From Oscillospiraceae bacterium (GTDB taxonomy: Bacteria; Bacillota; Clostridia; Oscillospirales; Ruminococcaceae), in the NCBI GenBank assembly GCA_902362965.1, contig CABIYQ010000001.1, forward strand, positions 186,001 through 250,000: a stretch of 64,000 bases of DNA, in the 5' to 3' direction. Shown here in pieces: positions 27,709-35,816 of the stretch. How positions within the stretch are numbered: position 1 is the stretch's first letter; the number at the start of each line of letters is the position of its first letter. Under the pieces are notes generated by a model. That model was not told the origin of the DNA, did no database searches, and saw only the letters and a list, made by a program, of their open reading frames with translations. The translations under genes and the position numbers were made by a program.

Positions 27709-28425
27709 ATGGATAATATATCATTTAAACTTGATGTATTTGAAGGACCTCTAGATTTGCTTCTGCACCTTATTTCTAAGCATAAGCTCAATATAAACGA
27801 TATTGAAATATCAAAGCTGTTGGAGCAGTACCTTTTATATATTGAACAGGCTAAGGAACAGGATCTGGAGCTTGCCGGCGAGTTTCTTGAAATGGCGGCA
27901 AGACTGATTTACATTAAAACAGTCTCACTTCTTCCCAAATCGGAGGAGGCAGAAGAAATAAAAAAAGAACTTCAAGGGACGCTGATTGAATATTCATTAT
28001 GTAAAAAGGCTGCGGCAAAGCTTCGGGAGAAATATGCAGGAAACGATATTTTTGTTAGAGAACCTATTAAAATAAAGCTTGACAGCGTGTACAAGCTCAG
28101 TCATCCGCCGCAAAAGCTTGCCGAAGCATATATGAACATGAATATTAAAAAAACTGATTTCAAACAGGCTAATGAAAAGAAAATAAATGACGTTGTTCAG
28201 CAAAAGGTTGTGTCGGTTATATCAAAAGTCGTTTATGTGCTGAAAAATTTATATGCGAACGGTAAAGTGTATATTGACAGACTGTTTGACGGTATGACCG
28301 GACGTTCGGAAAGAGTTGCTACTTTTCTTGCTATTTTAGAATTGACTAAATCAGGCAGGATAATGATAAGTGATGATAATACTATGGTATACTTTAAAAA
28401 GAAGGTTGATAATCTTGCAGTTTAA
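27709..28425 (+). CDS. scpA: Segregation and condensation protein A
   Basis: A 238-residue kleisin that bridges the SMC dimer and binds ScpB in the bacterial condensin. The N-terminus FKLDVFEGPLDLLLHLISKH is the SMC-neck binding region and is typical; the middle is charged, and the C-terminal winged helix (about 175-235) ends VATFLAILELTKSGRI. Its last 11 bases overlap the predicted TTG start of scpB, giving coupled translation. Confidence 0.96.
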   Translation: MDNISFKLDVFEGPLDLLLHLISKHKLNINDIEISKLLEQYLLYIEQAKEQDLELAGEFLEMAARLIYIKTVSLLPKSEEAEEIKKELQGTLIEYSLCKKAAAKLREKYAGNDIFVREPIKIKLDSVYKLSHPPQKLAEAYMNMNIKKTDFKQANEKKINDVVQQKVVSVISKVVYVLKNLYANGKVYIDRLFDGMTGRSERVATFLAILELTKSGRIMISDDNTMVYFKKKVDNLAV

Positions 28426-28987
28426 TGAAAAGCTCGGAGCAGTTGAAGCTATTTTATTTGCATCCGGAGAACCTGTTGACGAATCCCGTATTTCTGAAGC
28501 GGCAGGAATTGATAAAAGCATTGTCAGCAGTATGATTAAAACCCTTAACAATCGGTATAGTGACAATCAGAGTGCGATTAATATAATACATATCGGAAAC
28601 AGTTATCAGATGTGTACCAAAAAAGAGTATGCCGAATATATAAAAGCGGCTTTGGAGTATAAAAAACAAACTCCTCTTTCAAATGCAGCAATGGAAGCAT
28701 TGACGGTTATTGCATATAATCAGCCGGTGACAAAAAGCTTTGTGGAAAATGTAAGAGGTATTGACAGTTCGTCTGTTATCAATTCCCTTGTAGATAAGGG
28801 ACTCCTTGAAGAAGACGGCAGACTTGAAGTTCCGGGACGTCCGGTAGCATATAAAACCACTGACGTTTTTCTGAGAAGCTTCGGTCTTTCTTCGCTTGAG
28901 GATCTGCCTCCGCTTGTAAGAGAAGATAAAGATTCTCAGACAAGTTTATTTGATGAAAAAAATGACAATAATCAATATGATGAATAG
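28415..28987 (+). CDS. scpB: Segregation and condensation protein B
   Basis: A 190-residue protein with two winged-helix domains, partner of ScpA in condensin. EAILFASGEPVDESRIS near the N-terminus, ALTVIAYNQPVTKSFVENVR and GRPVAYKTTDVFLRSFGL are family hallmarks. TTG 28415 is chosen as the start: AAGG lies 9 nt upstream and the protein then begins MQFNEKLGAVEAILF. The open frame extends to 28370 inside scpA without a ribosome site. A short acidic tail follows the last domain. Confidence 0.94.
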   Translation: MQFNEKLGAVEAILFASGEPVDESRISEAAGIDKSIVSSMIKTLNNRYSDNQSAINIIHIGNSYQMCTKKEYAEYIKAALEYKKQTPLSNAAMEALTVIAYNQPVTKSFVENVRGIDSSSVINSLVDKGLLEEDGRLEVPGRPVAYKTTDVFLRSFGLSSLEDLPPLVREDKDSQTSLFDEKNDNNQYDE

Positions 28988-29015
28988 ATAATATGACAGA
29001 AAGGGAAGAGAATAT

Positions 29016-29648
29016 ATGGTGTGGATTGTTCTTGCTGTAATATTGCTGATAATACTTACATTGATATTTTCTCCTGTAAAAATATTTGTTAATTATCAAA
29101 ACGGAAAAACAAGTATTATTATAAAATATCTGTTTATTAAAAAAAATGTCAATCAGATAAGGAAACGAAAAAAAAATTTAAAGAAATCTAAGAGTGAGGA
29201 GCATAACAGGGACGAAAACAGACAAAAAAAATCTAAATTTAGAAATATTATTCCGGAAGATAATAAAGAAAAAACAGAATTCGTCCTTAATATTTTAAAA
29301 TCTACCGGAAAAACCTTTAAACATATAACAAAACATATTTGTGTTAAAAATATTGATTTGGATTTTATTATATCGGATCTGGACGCATATGACTGTGCTT
29401 TGAAATTCGGTAAAACAAACATTGCCGTGTACAATATTATAGCTTATTTGAATTGCTTTATAAAGCTGAAAAAGAAAAGTATTGATATAAAATGTATATA
29501 TAATCAGCCTGAATGCAGCTATAACTTGAGTTTTATGATAAAAATTTCACCAGCTGCAGGTATTTCAGCAATGATTGTATTTATTTTTACATTTTTGGTA
29601 AATAATAAAAGTATAAAGAATCAAAATAAATATGAGCCGCAGTTATAA
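29016..29648 (+). CDS. DUF2953 domain protein
   Basis: A 210-residue protein with an N-terminal membrane anchor (about 2-20), a lysine- and arginine-rich linker (about 47-85) and the DUF2953 domain (about 105-190) with DLDFIISDLDAYDCALKFGK and a hydrophobic end. In spore-forming Firmicutes this family lies next to ytfJ/gerW, as here (the next gene starts 9 nt later), and in Bacillus it is linked to sporulation. Its biochemical role is unknown. Confidence 0.82.
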   Translation: MVWIVLAVILLIILTLIFSPVKIFVNYQNGKTSIIIKYLFIKKNVNQIRKRKKNLKKSKSEEHNRDENRQKKSKFRNIIPEDNKEKTEFVLNILKSTGKTFKHITKHICVKNIDLDFIISDLDAYDCALKFGKTNIAVYNIIAYLNCFIKLKKKSIDIKCIYNQPECSYNLSFMIKISPAAGISAMIVFIFTFLVNNKSIKNQNKYEPQL

Positions 29649-29657
29649 GGCGGCAGA

Positions 29658-30056
29658 ATGGAGAGTGTCATGGGCGAGAATCATACAATCGGAAATATTA
29701 TGGGAATTACTATGGATAAGCTTAAGGAAATGGTAGACGTAAATACGATTATAGGAGATCCTATTCAGCTCCAGGACGGAACTGCCATTATTCCTATATC
29801 AAAGGTTTCTTTTGGATTTGCTTCGGGAGGTTCTGATCTTCCAAGTAAAAATGTAAAAGACCTTTTTGGCGGAGGCTCAGGCGCAGGAGTATCCATTCAG
29901 CCTCTGGCTTTTATGGTGGTTTACAAAGGAGAGGCTAAGCTTATGCAGATGTCGGTAAATGCGTCTACTCCAAATGCATTGGTAAATTTAATTCCTGATG
30001 TAGTTGATAAAATATCTGATTTAATTGGAAAAGATAAAAAAAATTCAGAAAATTAA
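29658..30056 (+). CDS. gerW: GerW/YtfJ family sporulation-associated protein
   Basis: A 132-residue small protein with the family core MVDVNTIIGDPIQLQDGTAI, then IPISKVSFGFASGGSD and a glycine-rich loop FGGGSGAGVSIQPLAFMVV. In Bacillus, YtfJ/GerW is a spore protein needed for normal germination. A start at ATG 29670 is equally likely: GGAG lies 6 nt before it, while AAGGCGG lies 4 nt before 29658. Its presence hints at a sporulating ancestry, although relatives also occur in non-sporulating species. Confidence 0.9.
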   Translation: MESVMGENHTIGNIMGITMDKLKEMVDVNTIIGDPIQLQDGTAIIPISKVSFGFASGGSDLPSKNVKDLFGGGSGAGVSIQPLAFMVVYKGEAKLMQMSVNASTPNALVNLIPDVVDKISDLIGKDKKNSEN

Positions 30057-30130
30057 ATTCTTGAGTTGAACAGATGTCCTATTTTTTTTCTTTCCTTCAT
30101 AAAATAATAAAAAAGCTTATGGAGGTTTTT

Positions 30131-31267
30131 ATGAAAAAAATTTTTTCTGTTATTTTAACGGTAGTTTTGATTCTGGTATATCCTTATACGGTTTCTGCTG
30201 AAAGCAAAGTGCCGGAGGTTTCTGCAAAAGCCTGCGTATTGATTGAAGAAAAAACCGGTAAAATTTTATTTGAAAAAAATTCGTCGGAAAAGCTTCCGAT
30301 GGCAAGTACTACTAAAATTATGACAACTCTCTTGTGCCTTGAAAGCGGAGGTCTTGACGATCAGTTTGTTGTAGACGGCGAAGCAATTAAGGTTGAAGGA
30401 TCGTCAATGGGGCTGACTGAGGGAGACGTCGTAACCAAGCGTGCCTTGTGTTATGGGATGATGCTGCCTTCTGGAAACGACGCCGCTAATGCTACGGCAG
30501 TAAAACTAGGCGGAAACATTGAAAATTTTGCGGATATGATGAACGAGCGTGCTGAGAAAATAGGAATGACCAGAACATGCTTCGTAACTCCTTCTGGTCT
30601 TGAGGGAGAGGGACACGGTTCATCGGCTTATGACATGGCTTTGCTGGCAAGAGAAGCTCTTCGCAATCCTGATTTTGCTGAAATATGTTCGCAGAAAAAG
30701 GCTAAAGTAGAATTTGGAAATCCTCCGTATGAAAGATGGCTGACGAATTCAAATAAACTTCTTGACATGTATCAGGGAGTGAAGGGCGTAAAAACCGGAT
30801 TTACTGATGAGGCAGGCAGATGTCTTGTTTCTGCCTGTGAGCGTGAAGGAATCTCGCTTATATGCGTGACTTTAAATGACAAAAACGATTGGCAGGATCA
30901 TATAAATATGTATGATTACGGATATTCTGTACTTCAGCCGCTTGAGCTGTCCACTGACGAAATATTTGCAGTACCTGTTGCAGGAGGAACTGAAAATACG
31001 ATTCCAGTCAGAGCTGAAGAACAGATTTTAATAGGTGACGACGGAAAAACTGCGAATAGAATATCTTCAAGTATAATACTTCCGCCTTTTGTTTACTCCG
31101 GTATAAAGACGGGTGATAAAATAGGCGAAATAAAATATTATTATGACGGAAGATATATTGATAGCATATCATTAAATGCTATGAAAAATACTGAATATAA
31201 AGAAACTGAAAAAAAGACTGATAAAAATTTTTTTGAAAAAATTAAAAAATTTTTATTTAATAATTAA
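30131..31267 (+). CDS. dacF: D-alanyl-D-alanine carboxypeptidase (DacF-like, S11)
   Basis: A 378-residue secreted penicillin-binding protein that trims the terminal D-Ala of peptidoglycan peptides. A signal peptide (1-23, cleavage after VSA) is followed by the three active-site motifs STTK (59-62), SGN (114-116) and KTG (221-223), then the C-terminal beta domain and a basic end. ATG 30131 with GGAGG 5 nt upstream is the start; an upstream in-frame ATG at 30074 lacks a site and would bury the signal peptide. It follows gerW and precedes rluB in the usual clostridial order. Confidence 0.95.
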   Translation: MKKIFSVILTVVLILVYPYTVSAESKVPEVSAKACVLIEEKTGKILFEKNSSEKLPMASTTKIMTTLLCLESGGLDDQFVVDGEAIKVEGSSMGLTEGDVVTKRALCYGMMLPSGNDAANATAVKLGGNIENFADMMNERAEKIGMTRTCFVTPSGLEGEGHGSSAYDMALLAREALRNPDFAEICSQKKAKVEFGNPPYERWLTNSNKLLDMYQGVKGVKTGFTDEAGRCLVSACEREGISLICVTLNDKNDWQDHINMYDYGYSVLQPLELSTDEIFAVPVAGGTENTIPVRAEEQILIGDDGKTANRISSSIILPPFVYSGIKTGDKIGEIKYYYDGRYIDSISLNAMKNTEYKETEKKTDKNFFEKIKKFLFNN

Positions 31268-31279
31268 AGGAGTAATAAG

Positions 31280-32014
31280 TTGGAAAAGACAAGAATACAA
31301 AAAATTATTTCTGACTGCGGTTATTGTTCTCGCCGAAAGGCAGAGGAACTGATGTCGGCGGGCAGAGTAAAATTAAACGGTCATCCGGTTAAACCCGGAG
31401 ACAAAGCGTCATTACGTGATATCATTACTATTGACGGTGAAAGAATTTACAGGCCTAAAAAGAAAAATAATATATATATTATGCTAAACAAGCCGAGAGG
31501 CTATGTAACGACTATGAGTGATGAGATGGGTAGAAAATGCGTAACTGAATTGCTGGACGATGTAAATGAAAGAGTTTATCCTGTAGGCAGACTGGATAAA
31601 AATTCGGAAGGACTTCTTTTATTTACAAATGACGGTAATTTTGCAAATAATATTATGCATCCGGCGAAACAAATAAGTAAAACATATCGGGTAACGGTTC
31701 GCCCGAATATAACGGACGAACAGCTTGTAGCGCTGTCCGACGGTATTGAACTTGACGGTAGAAAAACCTTGCCTGCAAATGTTGTTGTTAAAGATAAAGA
31801 ACAGGGCAGAGTAGTGCTATTAATAACTATAAAAGAAGGAAGAAACCGTCAGATAAGAAGAATGTGCGAGGCAGTGGGACTGGAAGTAGCAAGGCTCAGA
31901 AGAATAAGTATAGGACCTTTGAAGCTTGGTATGCTTAAACCCGGTACGTACAGGGAACTGACGGCAGATGAACTAAGAGCTATCAGAAATGCAATAGGTA
32001 AGGATGTAAAATAA
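31280..32014 (+). CDS. rluB: rRNA pseudouridine synthase (RluB/RsuA family)
   Basis: A 244-residue enzyme with an N-terminal S4 RNA-binding domain (RIQKIISDCGYCSRRKAEEL) and a catalytic domain with GRLDKNSEGLLLFTND (catalytic Asp at about 105) and EGRNRQIRRMCEAVG. It isomerises a uridine in ribosomal RNA; RluB-like 23S modification is most likely. The start is TTG 31280 with AAAGGAG 7 nt upstream. The stop TAA shares its last base with the ATG of the next gene. Confidence 0.93.
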   Translation: MEKTRIQKIISDCGYCSRRKAEELMSAGRVKLNGHPVKPGDKASLRDIITIDGERIYRPKKKNNIYIMLNKPRGYVTTMSDEMGRKCVTELLDDVNERVYPVGRLDKNSEGLLLFTNDGNFANNIMHPAKQISKTYRVTVRPNITDEQLVALSDGIELDGRKTLPANVVVKDKEQGRVVLLITIKEGRNRQIRRMCEAVGLEVARLRRISIGPLKLGMLKPGTYRELTADELRAIRNAIGKDVK

Positions 32015-32388
32015 TGCTTGAAATACATGAAAAGAAAAATACAGACGGTTATGAAAATATAATTCAAAATATTGATTGCCAATATCTGCATATTGTTGAA
32101 TCAATAAACGGGGACAGTGTAAATGGATATGGAATATATTCTGTTGATGAAAACGGAGTTACGATTTATGATTTTGACAGTTCAGATATGAATGTTACTG
32201 ACGGAATTATTCGCACTATACTTTTTAAAGCAATGCTCAGCGGTATAAATGAATGCATATTTGAAATAAAAGATGAAAATAAAATACATAATTTAACAAA
32301 ACTCGGATTTGTAATGGAACATGAACAATGTATTAATGATATTTCAAATTTTATGATTAATTGTAAAAAATGTAAAGAATTGCAATAA
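32014..32388 (+). CDS. Small protein, possibly GNAT-fold
   Basis: A 124-residue protein translationally coupled to rluB by a one-base overlap. The order of GYGIYSVDENGVTIYDF, DGIIRTILFKAML, then CIFEI and KLGFVMEHE resembles the strand-helix-strand and LGF ending of GNAT acetyltransferases. The acetyl-CoA P-loop (Q/RxxGxG/A) is not evident, so activity is doubtful. It closes the operon; the next promoter begins 5 nt after its stop. Confidence 0.6.
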   Translation: MLEIHEKKNTDGYENIIQNIDCQYLHIVESINGDSVNGYGIYSVDENGVTIYDFDSSDMNVTDGIIRTILFKAMLSGINECIFEIKDENKIHNLTKLGFVMEHEQCINDISNFMINCKKCKELQ

Positions 32389-32392
32389 ATAC

Positions 32393-32421
32393 TTGCTTTA
32401 ATTCAAAAAATATAGTATAAT
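32393..32421 (+). promoter_or_regulatory. Promoter of the carboxyltransferase operon
   Basis: TTGCTT (32393-32398), 17-bp spacer, TATAAT (32416-32421). It starts 5 nt after the preceding stop codon and gives a leader of about 125 nt. Confidence 0.75.
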
Positions 32422-32439
32422 ATTAAGGTATATTGATTT

Positions 32440-32533
32440 GGCATTGAAAAAAATATTCTTATTTACACAATTGTGCGCAAATGCCGGAATATTTGTATAG
32501 ATGCCCGTCTAAATGATAAGCGGAAAAAATCCG
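32440..32533 (+). promoter_or_regulatory. Structured leader of the carboxyltransferase operon
   Basis: GGCATT (32440-32445) can pair with AATGCC (32480-32485), or its first five bases with a second ATGCC (32501-32505). AAATATTC (32451-32458) is complementary to GAATATTT (32487-32494) and would cross the first pairing. A small CGGA-A5-TCCG hairpin (32521-32533) lies before the ribosome site. Two alternative partners for one arm suggest a possible switch. No known riboswitch class was recognised. Confidence 0.4.
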
Positions 32534-32552
32534 TACAGGAAGGAACGATAAT

Positions 32553-33893
32553 ATGCAGATTGATAAGAATACGAACAGTCAGGCAAGAGAAAGACTTTCT
32601 TTGCTTTTTGACGATGGTATTTACAGCGAAATTAATTCAATGGTAAAAGAAAAGGATGCTCTTACCGGCGTTATTTCAGCTTACGGCTATGTAAACGGAA
32701 ATGCTGTTTATGCATTTTCACAGGATAAGTCATTAAACAGCGGCGCTGTAGGCGCTGCACAGGCTGACAAAATCGCAAAGCTTTATGAACTTGCGGCAAA
32801 AACAGGTACTCCTATTGTTGGGATTCATGATTCAAACGGTGCTTTTATGGACGGTACGGCTGCGTCTCTTGCTGCTTACGGAAAAATGCTTGGTGCGTCT
32901 TCCGTAATTTCAGGAGTTGTTCCGCAGATTTCTGTTATTGCCGGAACATGTGCAGGTACTGCCGCTATGCTTGCGTGTTCATCTGACTTTGTAATTATGA
33001 CAAAGGAAAGCGAATTTTTTATGGCTCCTAACAGCAGCTCAGGCTCTGCTGAAGCGGCAGCTAAATCCGGTATAGCATCAGCCGTATGCGATGATGATAA
33101 AGCTGCTATTGAAAAAGCAAGAGACCTTGTTAATATTTTGCCTGTTAATAATCTTGCGCCTGTTCCAATGTTTGAATTTGCCGAAAATTCGCCGGTATCA
33201 GGAACAGATTTAAAATCCATTATAAATTCTGCTGCGGATGCAGACAGTGAAATTGAGATCAGTGCAGAATTTGGTAATGCTTCTTACACAGGTTTTGTAA
33301 CCATAGGCGGAGCAACAGCAGGTATTGCCGCAGCCGGAAAAGAAGGAAGTAAGCTTAATTCAGACGATTGTGCAAAGCTTGCACGCTTTATGAGAACTTG
33401 CGATGCATTTTCAATACCGGTTGTAACATTTGTAAATTCAGAAGGTTTTGAAGATGCGGATGCAGTATCGTCAATAAAAGCTATGACTACTCTTGCAAAC
33501 AGCTATTCAGAAGCTACGACTGTTAAAATTGCCGTTGTTACGGGCAAAGCGGTAGGTCCTGTTTTTGCGGCAGTTGCAGGTAACAGCTCAAATTCAGATT
33601 TTACATATGCTTATCCAGACGCTGTTATTGCGCCTGTTTCATCTGCGGCGGCAGTAGAATTTATGTGGCATGATAAGCTTAAGGGTACAGACAATCTTGA
33701 AAGTGCAAGAAATGAACTTATTTCTGAATATGAAAAAACTCTCGCATCAGCTGAAACAGCTGCGGAAAATAATTTTATTGATGATATTATTGATCCTTCA
33801 CAGACAAGAAATGTCCTTGTTTCAGCATTGGATATCCTTTCAGGCAAGCGTGTACAGAAGCTTCCTAAAAAGCACAATAATATTCAATTTTGA
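32553..33893 (+). CDS. Carboxyltransferase subunit, 12S/MmdA-like (divergent)
   Basis: A 446-residue protein of the acetyl-CoA carboxylase/methylmalonyl-CoA decarboxylase carboxyltransferase superfamily, shorter than the usual 510 or so. The N-terminus opens at ARERLSLLFDDG, then LTGVISAYGYVNG and the first oxyanion segment CAGTAAMLACSSDFVIM, and in the second half GKAVGPVFAAVAG. The CoA-site motif SGGARIQEG of typical members is replaced by SNGAFMDGT, so the acyl-CoA specificity cannot be assumed. It lies in one operon with a biotin carrier and a 5S-type subunit. It is likely to transfer a carboxyl group between biotin and an acyl-CoA. Confidence 0.82.
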   Translation: MQIDKNTNSQARERLSLLFDDGIYSEINSMVKEKDALTGVISAYGYVNGNAVYAFSQDKSLNSGAVGAAQADKIAKLYELAAKTGTPIVGIHDSNGAFMDGTAASLAAYGKMLGASSVISGVVPQISVIAGTCAGTAAMLACSSDFVIMTKESEFFMAPNSSSGSAEAAAKSGIASAVCDDDKAAIEKARDLVNILPVNNLAPVPMFEFAENSPVSGTDLKSIINSAADADSEIEISAEFGNASYTGFVTIGGATAGIAAAGKEGSKLNSDDCAKLARFMRTCDAFSIPVVTFVNSEGFEDADAVSSIKAMTTLANSYSEATTVKIAVVTGKAVGPVFAAVAGNSSNSDFTYAYPDAVIAPVSSAAAVEFMWHDKLKGTDNLESARNELISEYEKTLASAETAAENNFIDDIIDPSQTRNVLVSALDILSGKRVQKLPKKHNNIQF

Positions 33894-33920
33894 TTAATAT
33901 AAGAATAGGTGGTTAAAATT

Positions 33921-34283
33921 ATGAAAAGATTTAATATTACAGTAAATGGCAAAGCATATGATGTTGCAGTTGAAGAATTGGACAGTTCAGCAGCTCCGGT
34001 TGCTTCTGCACCGGTTTCAGCTCCTGTTCAGGCAGCAGCTCCGGCGGCTTCTGCTCCTGTTGCAGGATCCGGCGAAAAGGTTAATGCGCCAATGCCTGGT
34101 ACGGTTCTTGACGTAAAAGTAAACGTCGGCGATACTGTATCAAAGGGACAAGTTATTATGATTCTCGAAGCTATGAAAATGGAAAATGATATTGTTGCTT
34201 CATGTGACGGCAAAATTACTAGCGTTCTTGCTAAGAAAGGTGATACCGTTAATTCTGGAGACGCTCTTGCAACAATAGGCTAA
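33921..34283 (+). CDS. Biotin carboxyl carrier protein (1.3S-like)
   Basis: A 120-residue carrier. A short N-terminal segment is followed by an Ala/Pro-rich flexible linker (about 23-49) and a biotinyl domain with EAMKMEN, biotinylated on Lys86. It shuttles the carboxyl group between two partner subunits. ATG 33921 has AGGTGG 8 nt upstream; the GTG at 33909 falls in that site. The linker and its position between 12S-like and 5S-like genes match the 1.3S subunit of transcarboxylase and the separate carriers of decarboxylase complexes. Confidence 0.93.
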   Translation: MKRFNITVNGKAYDVAVEELDSSAAPVASAPVSAPVQAAAPAASAPVAGSGEKVNAPMPGTVLDVKVNVGDTVSKGQVIMILEAMKMENDIVASCDGKITSVLAKKGDTVNSGDALATIG

Positions 34284-34304
34284 TTTAAAATCATAAATTT
34301 TGAG

Positions 34305-34348
34305 AAAGGAAGTTTTGCGGATAACTGCAAAACATGGGTATAATTATG
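34305..34348 (+). promoter_or_regulatory. Ribosome site of the 5S subunit split by a hairpin
   Basis: AAAGGA (34305-34310) lies 35 nt before the ATG at 34346. Between them is a 9-bp hairpin GTTTTGCGG-ATAA-CTGCAAAAC (34312-34333, one G-U pair), then 12 nt. If folded, the effective spacing is about 13 nt. The same layout occurs upstream of argR. Confidence 0.6.
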
Positions 34349-35743
34349 GGTAAGGTAAAAATTACTGAAACCGTATTGCGTGATGCGCACCAGTCACTTA
34401 TTGCAACACGTATGACTATGGATGAAATGCTTCCAATTCTGCCTCTCATGGATAAAGTGGGATACCACTCTGTAGAATGTTGGGGCGGTGCAACATTTGA
34501 CGCTTGTCTGAGATTTTTAAATGAAGATCCGTGGGAAAGACTTAGAACACTGAAAAAAAATCTTCCTAATACAAAGCTTCAGATGCTTTTCCGTGGTCAG
34601 AATATGCTTGGATACCGTCACTATGCAGATGATGTACTGGAGTATTTTGTCCAGAAATCAGTAGCAAACGGTATTGACATAATCAGAATCTTTGATGCTT
34701 TGAATGATATCAGAAATCTTGAAACAGCTATTAAAGCCGCCAAAAAAGAAGGTGCGCATACTCAGGTTGCTATTTCTTATACATTAGGCGATGTATTTAC
34801 AACTGATTATTATGTTGATTATGCAAAACGTATTGAAAATTCTGGGGCAGATTCTATCTGCATCAAGGACATGGCAGCGTTGCTTACTCCTTATGAAACT
34901 GAAAAGCTTGTTAAAGCTTTGAAATCAGCAGTAAAAATTCCGATTCAGCTACATACTCATTACACGTCCGGTCTAGCATCAATGTGCTTGCTTAAGGGTA
35001 TTGAAGCAGGCGTTGACGTAATTGATACGGCAATGTCACCATTGGCGCTTGGTACGTCCCATGCACCTACTGAATCAATGGTAGCGGCTCTCCAAGGTAC
35101 TGAATATGATACTGGTCTTGATTTAGTTCTTTTGACAGAAATCAGAGATTATTTCATGAAATTAAGAAAGAAATATATCGACAGCGGTCTCCTTGATCCT
35201 AAAATGCTTGCAGTTGATGCTAATGCTTTGATTTATCAGGTACCTGGCGGAATGCTTTCTAATCTGCTTTCACAGCTGAAGCAAGCAGGAAAAGAAGATA
35301 AGCTGGAAGAAGTACTGAAAGAAGTTCCTAGGGTAAGAAAAGATGCGGGTTATCCTCCGCTGGTTACGCCTTCATCACAGATAGTTGGTACACAGGCTGT
35401 GTTTAATGTAATAATGGGTGAACGCTATAAAATGGTTACTAAGGAATTCAAGGGCATTGTTAGAGGAGAATACGGCAGAACTCCGGTGCCTATTGACCCT
35501 GAATTCAGAAAAAAGATTATTGGTGACGATACTCCTATTGACTGTCGTCCTGCTGACCTTCTTGAACCTGAACTTGATAAACTCAAAAAAGAATGTGCAG
35601 AATGGACAGAACAGGAAGAAGATGTTCTCAGCTATGCTCAGTTCGGACAGGTTGCCGTTAAATTCTTTGAAAACCGCAGAAATGCTAAATTTGGTATTGA
35701 CGGCGCTCATTCAGATTCTGAAAAACAGATTCATCCGGTTTAA
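34346..35743 (+). CDS. Pyruvate/oxaloacetate carboxyltransferase subunit (5S/OadA-like)
   Basis: A 465-residue TIM-barrel carboxyltransferase of the pyruvate carboxylase/OadA family. TETVLRDAHQSLIATRM is the metal and substrate site, CIKDMAALL carries the carbamoylated-lysine equivalent region, and QLHTHYTSGLAS provides the metal His residues. It moves carboxyl groups between oxaloacetate/pyruvate and biotin. It has no C-terminal biotin domain, in keeping with a separate carrier gene upstream. No membrane beta subunit lies nearby. ATG 34346 gives the family-like start MGKVKITETVLRD; an ATG at 34334 is in frame but directly abuts a hairpin. Confidence 0.93.
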   Translation: MGKVKITETVLRDAHQSLIATRMTMDEMLPILPLMDKVGYHSVECWGGATFDACLRFLNEDPWERLRTLKKNLPNTKLQMLFRGQNMLGYRHYADDVLEYFVQKSVANGIDIIRIFDALNDIRNLETAIKAAKKEGAHTQVAISYTLGDVFTTDYYVDYAKRIENSGADSICIKDMAALLTPYETEKLVKALKSAVKIPIQLHTHYTSGLASMCLLKGIEAGVDVIDTAMSPLALGTSHAPTESMVAALQGTEYDTGLDLVLLTEIRDYFMKLRKKYIDSGLLDPKMLAVDANALIYQVPGGMLSNLLSQLKQAGKEDKLEEVLKEVPRVRKDAGYPPLVTPSSQIVGTQAVFNVIMGERYKMVTKEFKGIVRGEYGRTPVPIDPEFRKKIIGDDTPIDCRPADLLEPELDKLKKECAEWTEQEEDVLSYAQFGQVAVKFFENRRNAKFGIDGAHSDSEKQIHPV

Positions 35744-35759
35744 TTACAATTTGTTTATT

Positions 35760-35789
35760 TTAGAAGGCGGACTTTTGTTCGCCTTCTAA
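35760..35789 (+). other. Perfect hairpin between the 5S gene and metA
   Basis: TTAGAAGGCG (35760-35769) pairs perfectly with CGCCTTCTAA (35780-35789), extended by one G-T pair, around 8 nt. No U-tract follows on either strand, so it is not a standard terminator. It may protect the 3' end of the upstream mRNA or act in the metA leader. Confidence 0.6.
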
Positions 35790-35816
35790 GTTATATTAGC
35801 GTAAGGAGGTACTAAA

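Noticed and set aside
30074..30130. Upstream ATG for dacF
   Set aside because: It would place 19 residues before a clear signal peptide and lacks a ribosome site, while ATG 30131 has GGAGG 5 nt upstream.
32553..35743. Sodium-pumping oxaloacetate or methylmalonyl-CoA decarboxylase complex
   Set aside because: No membrane beta subunit or small gamma subunit is encoded in the operon, so the pump function cannot be claimed from this window.
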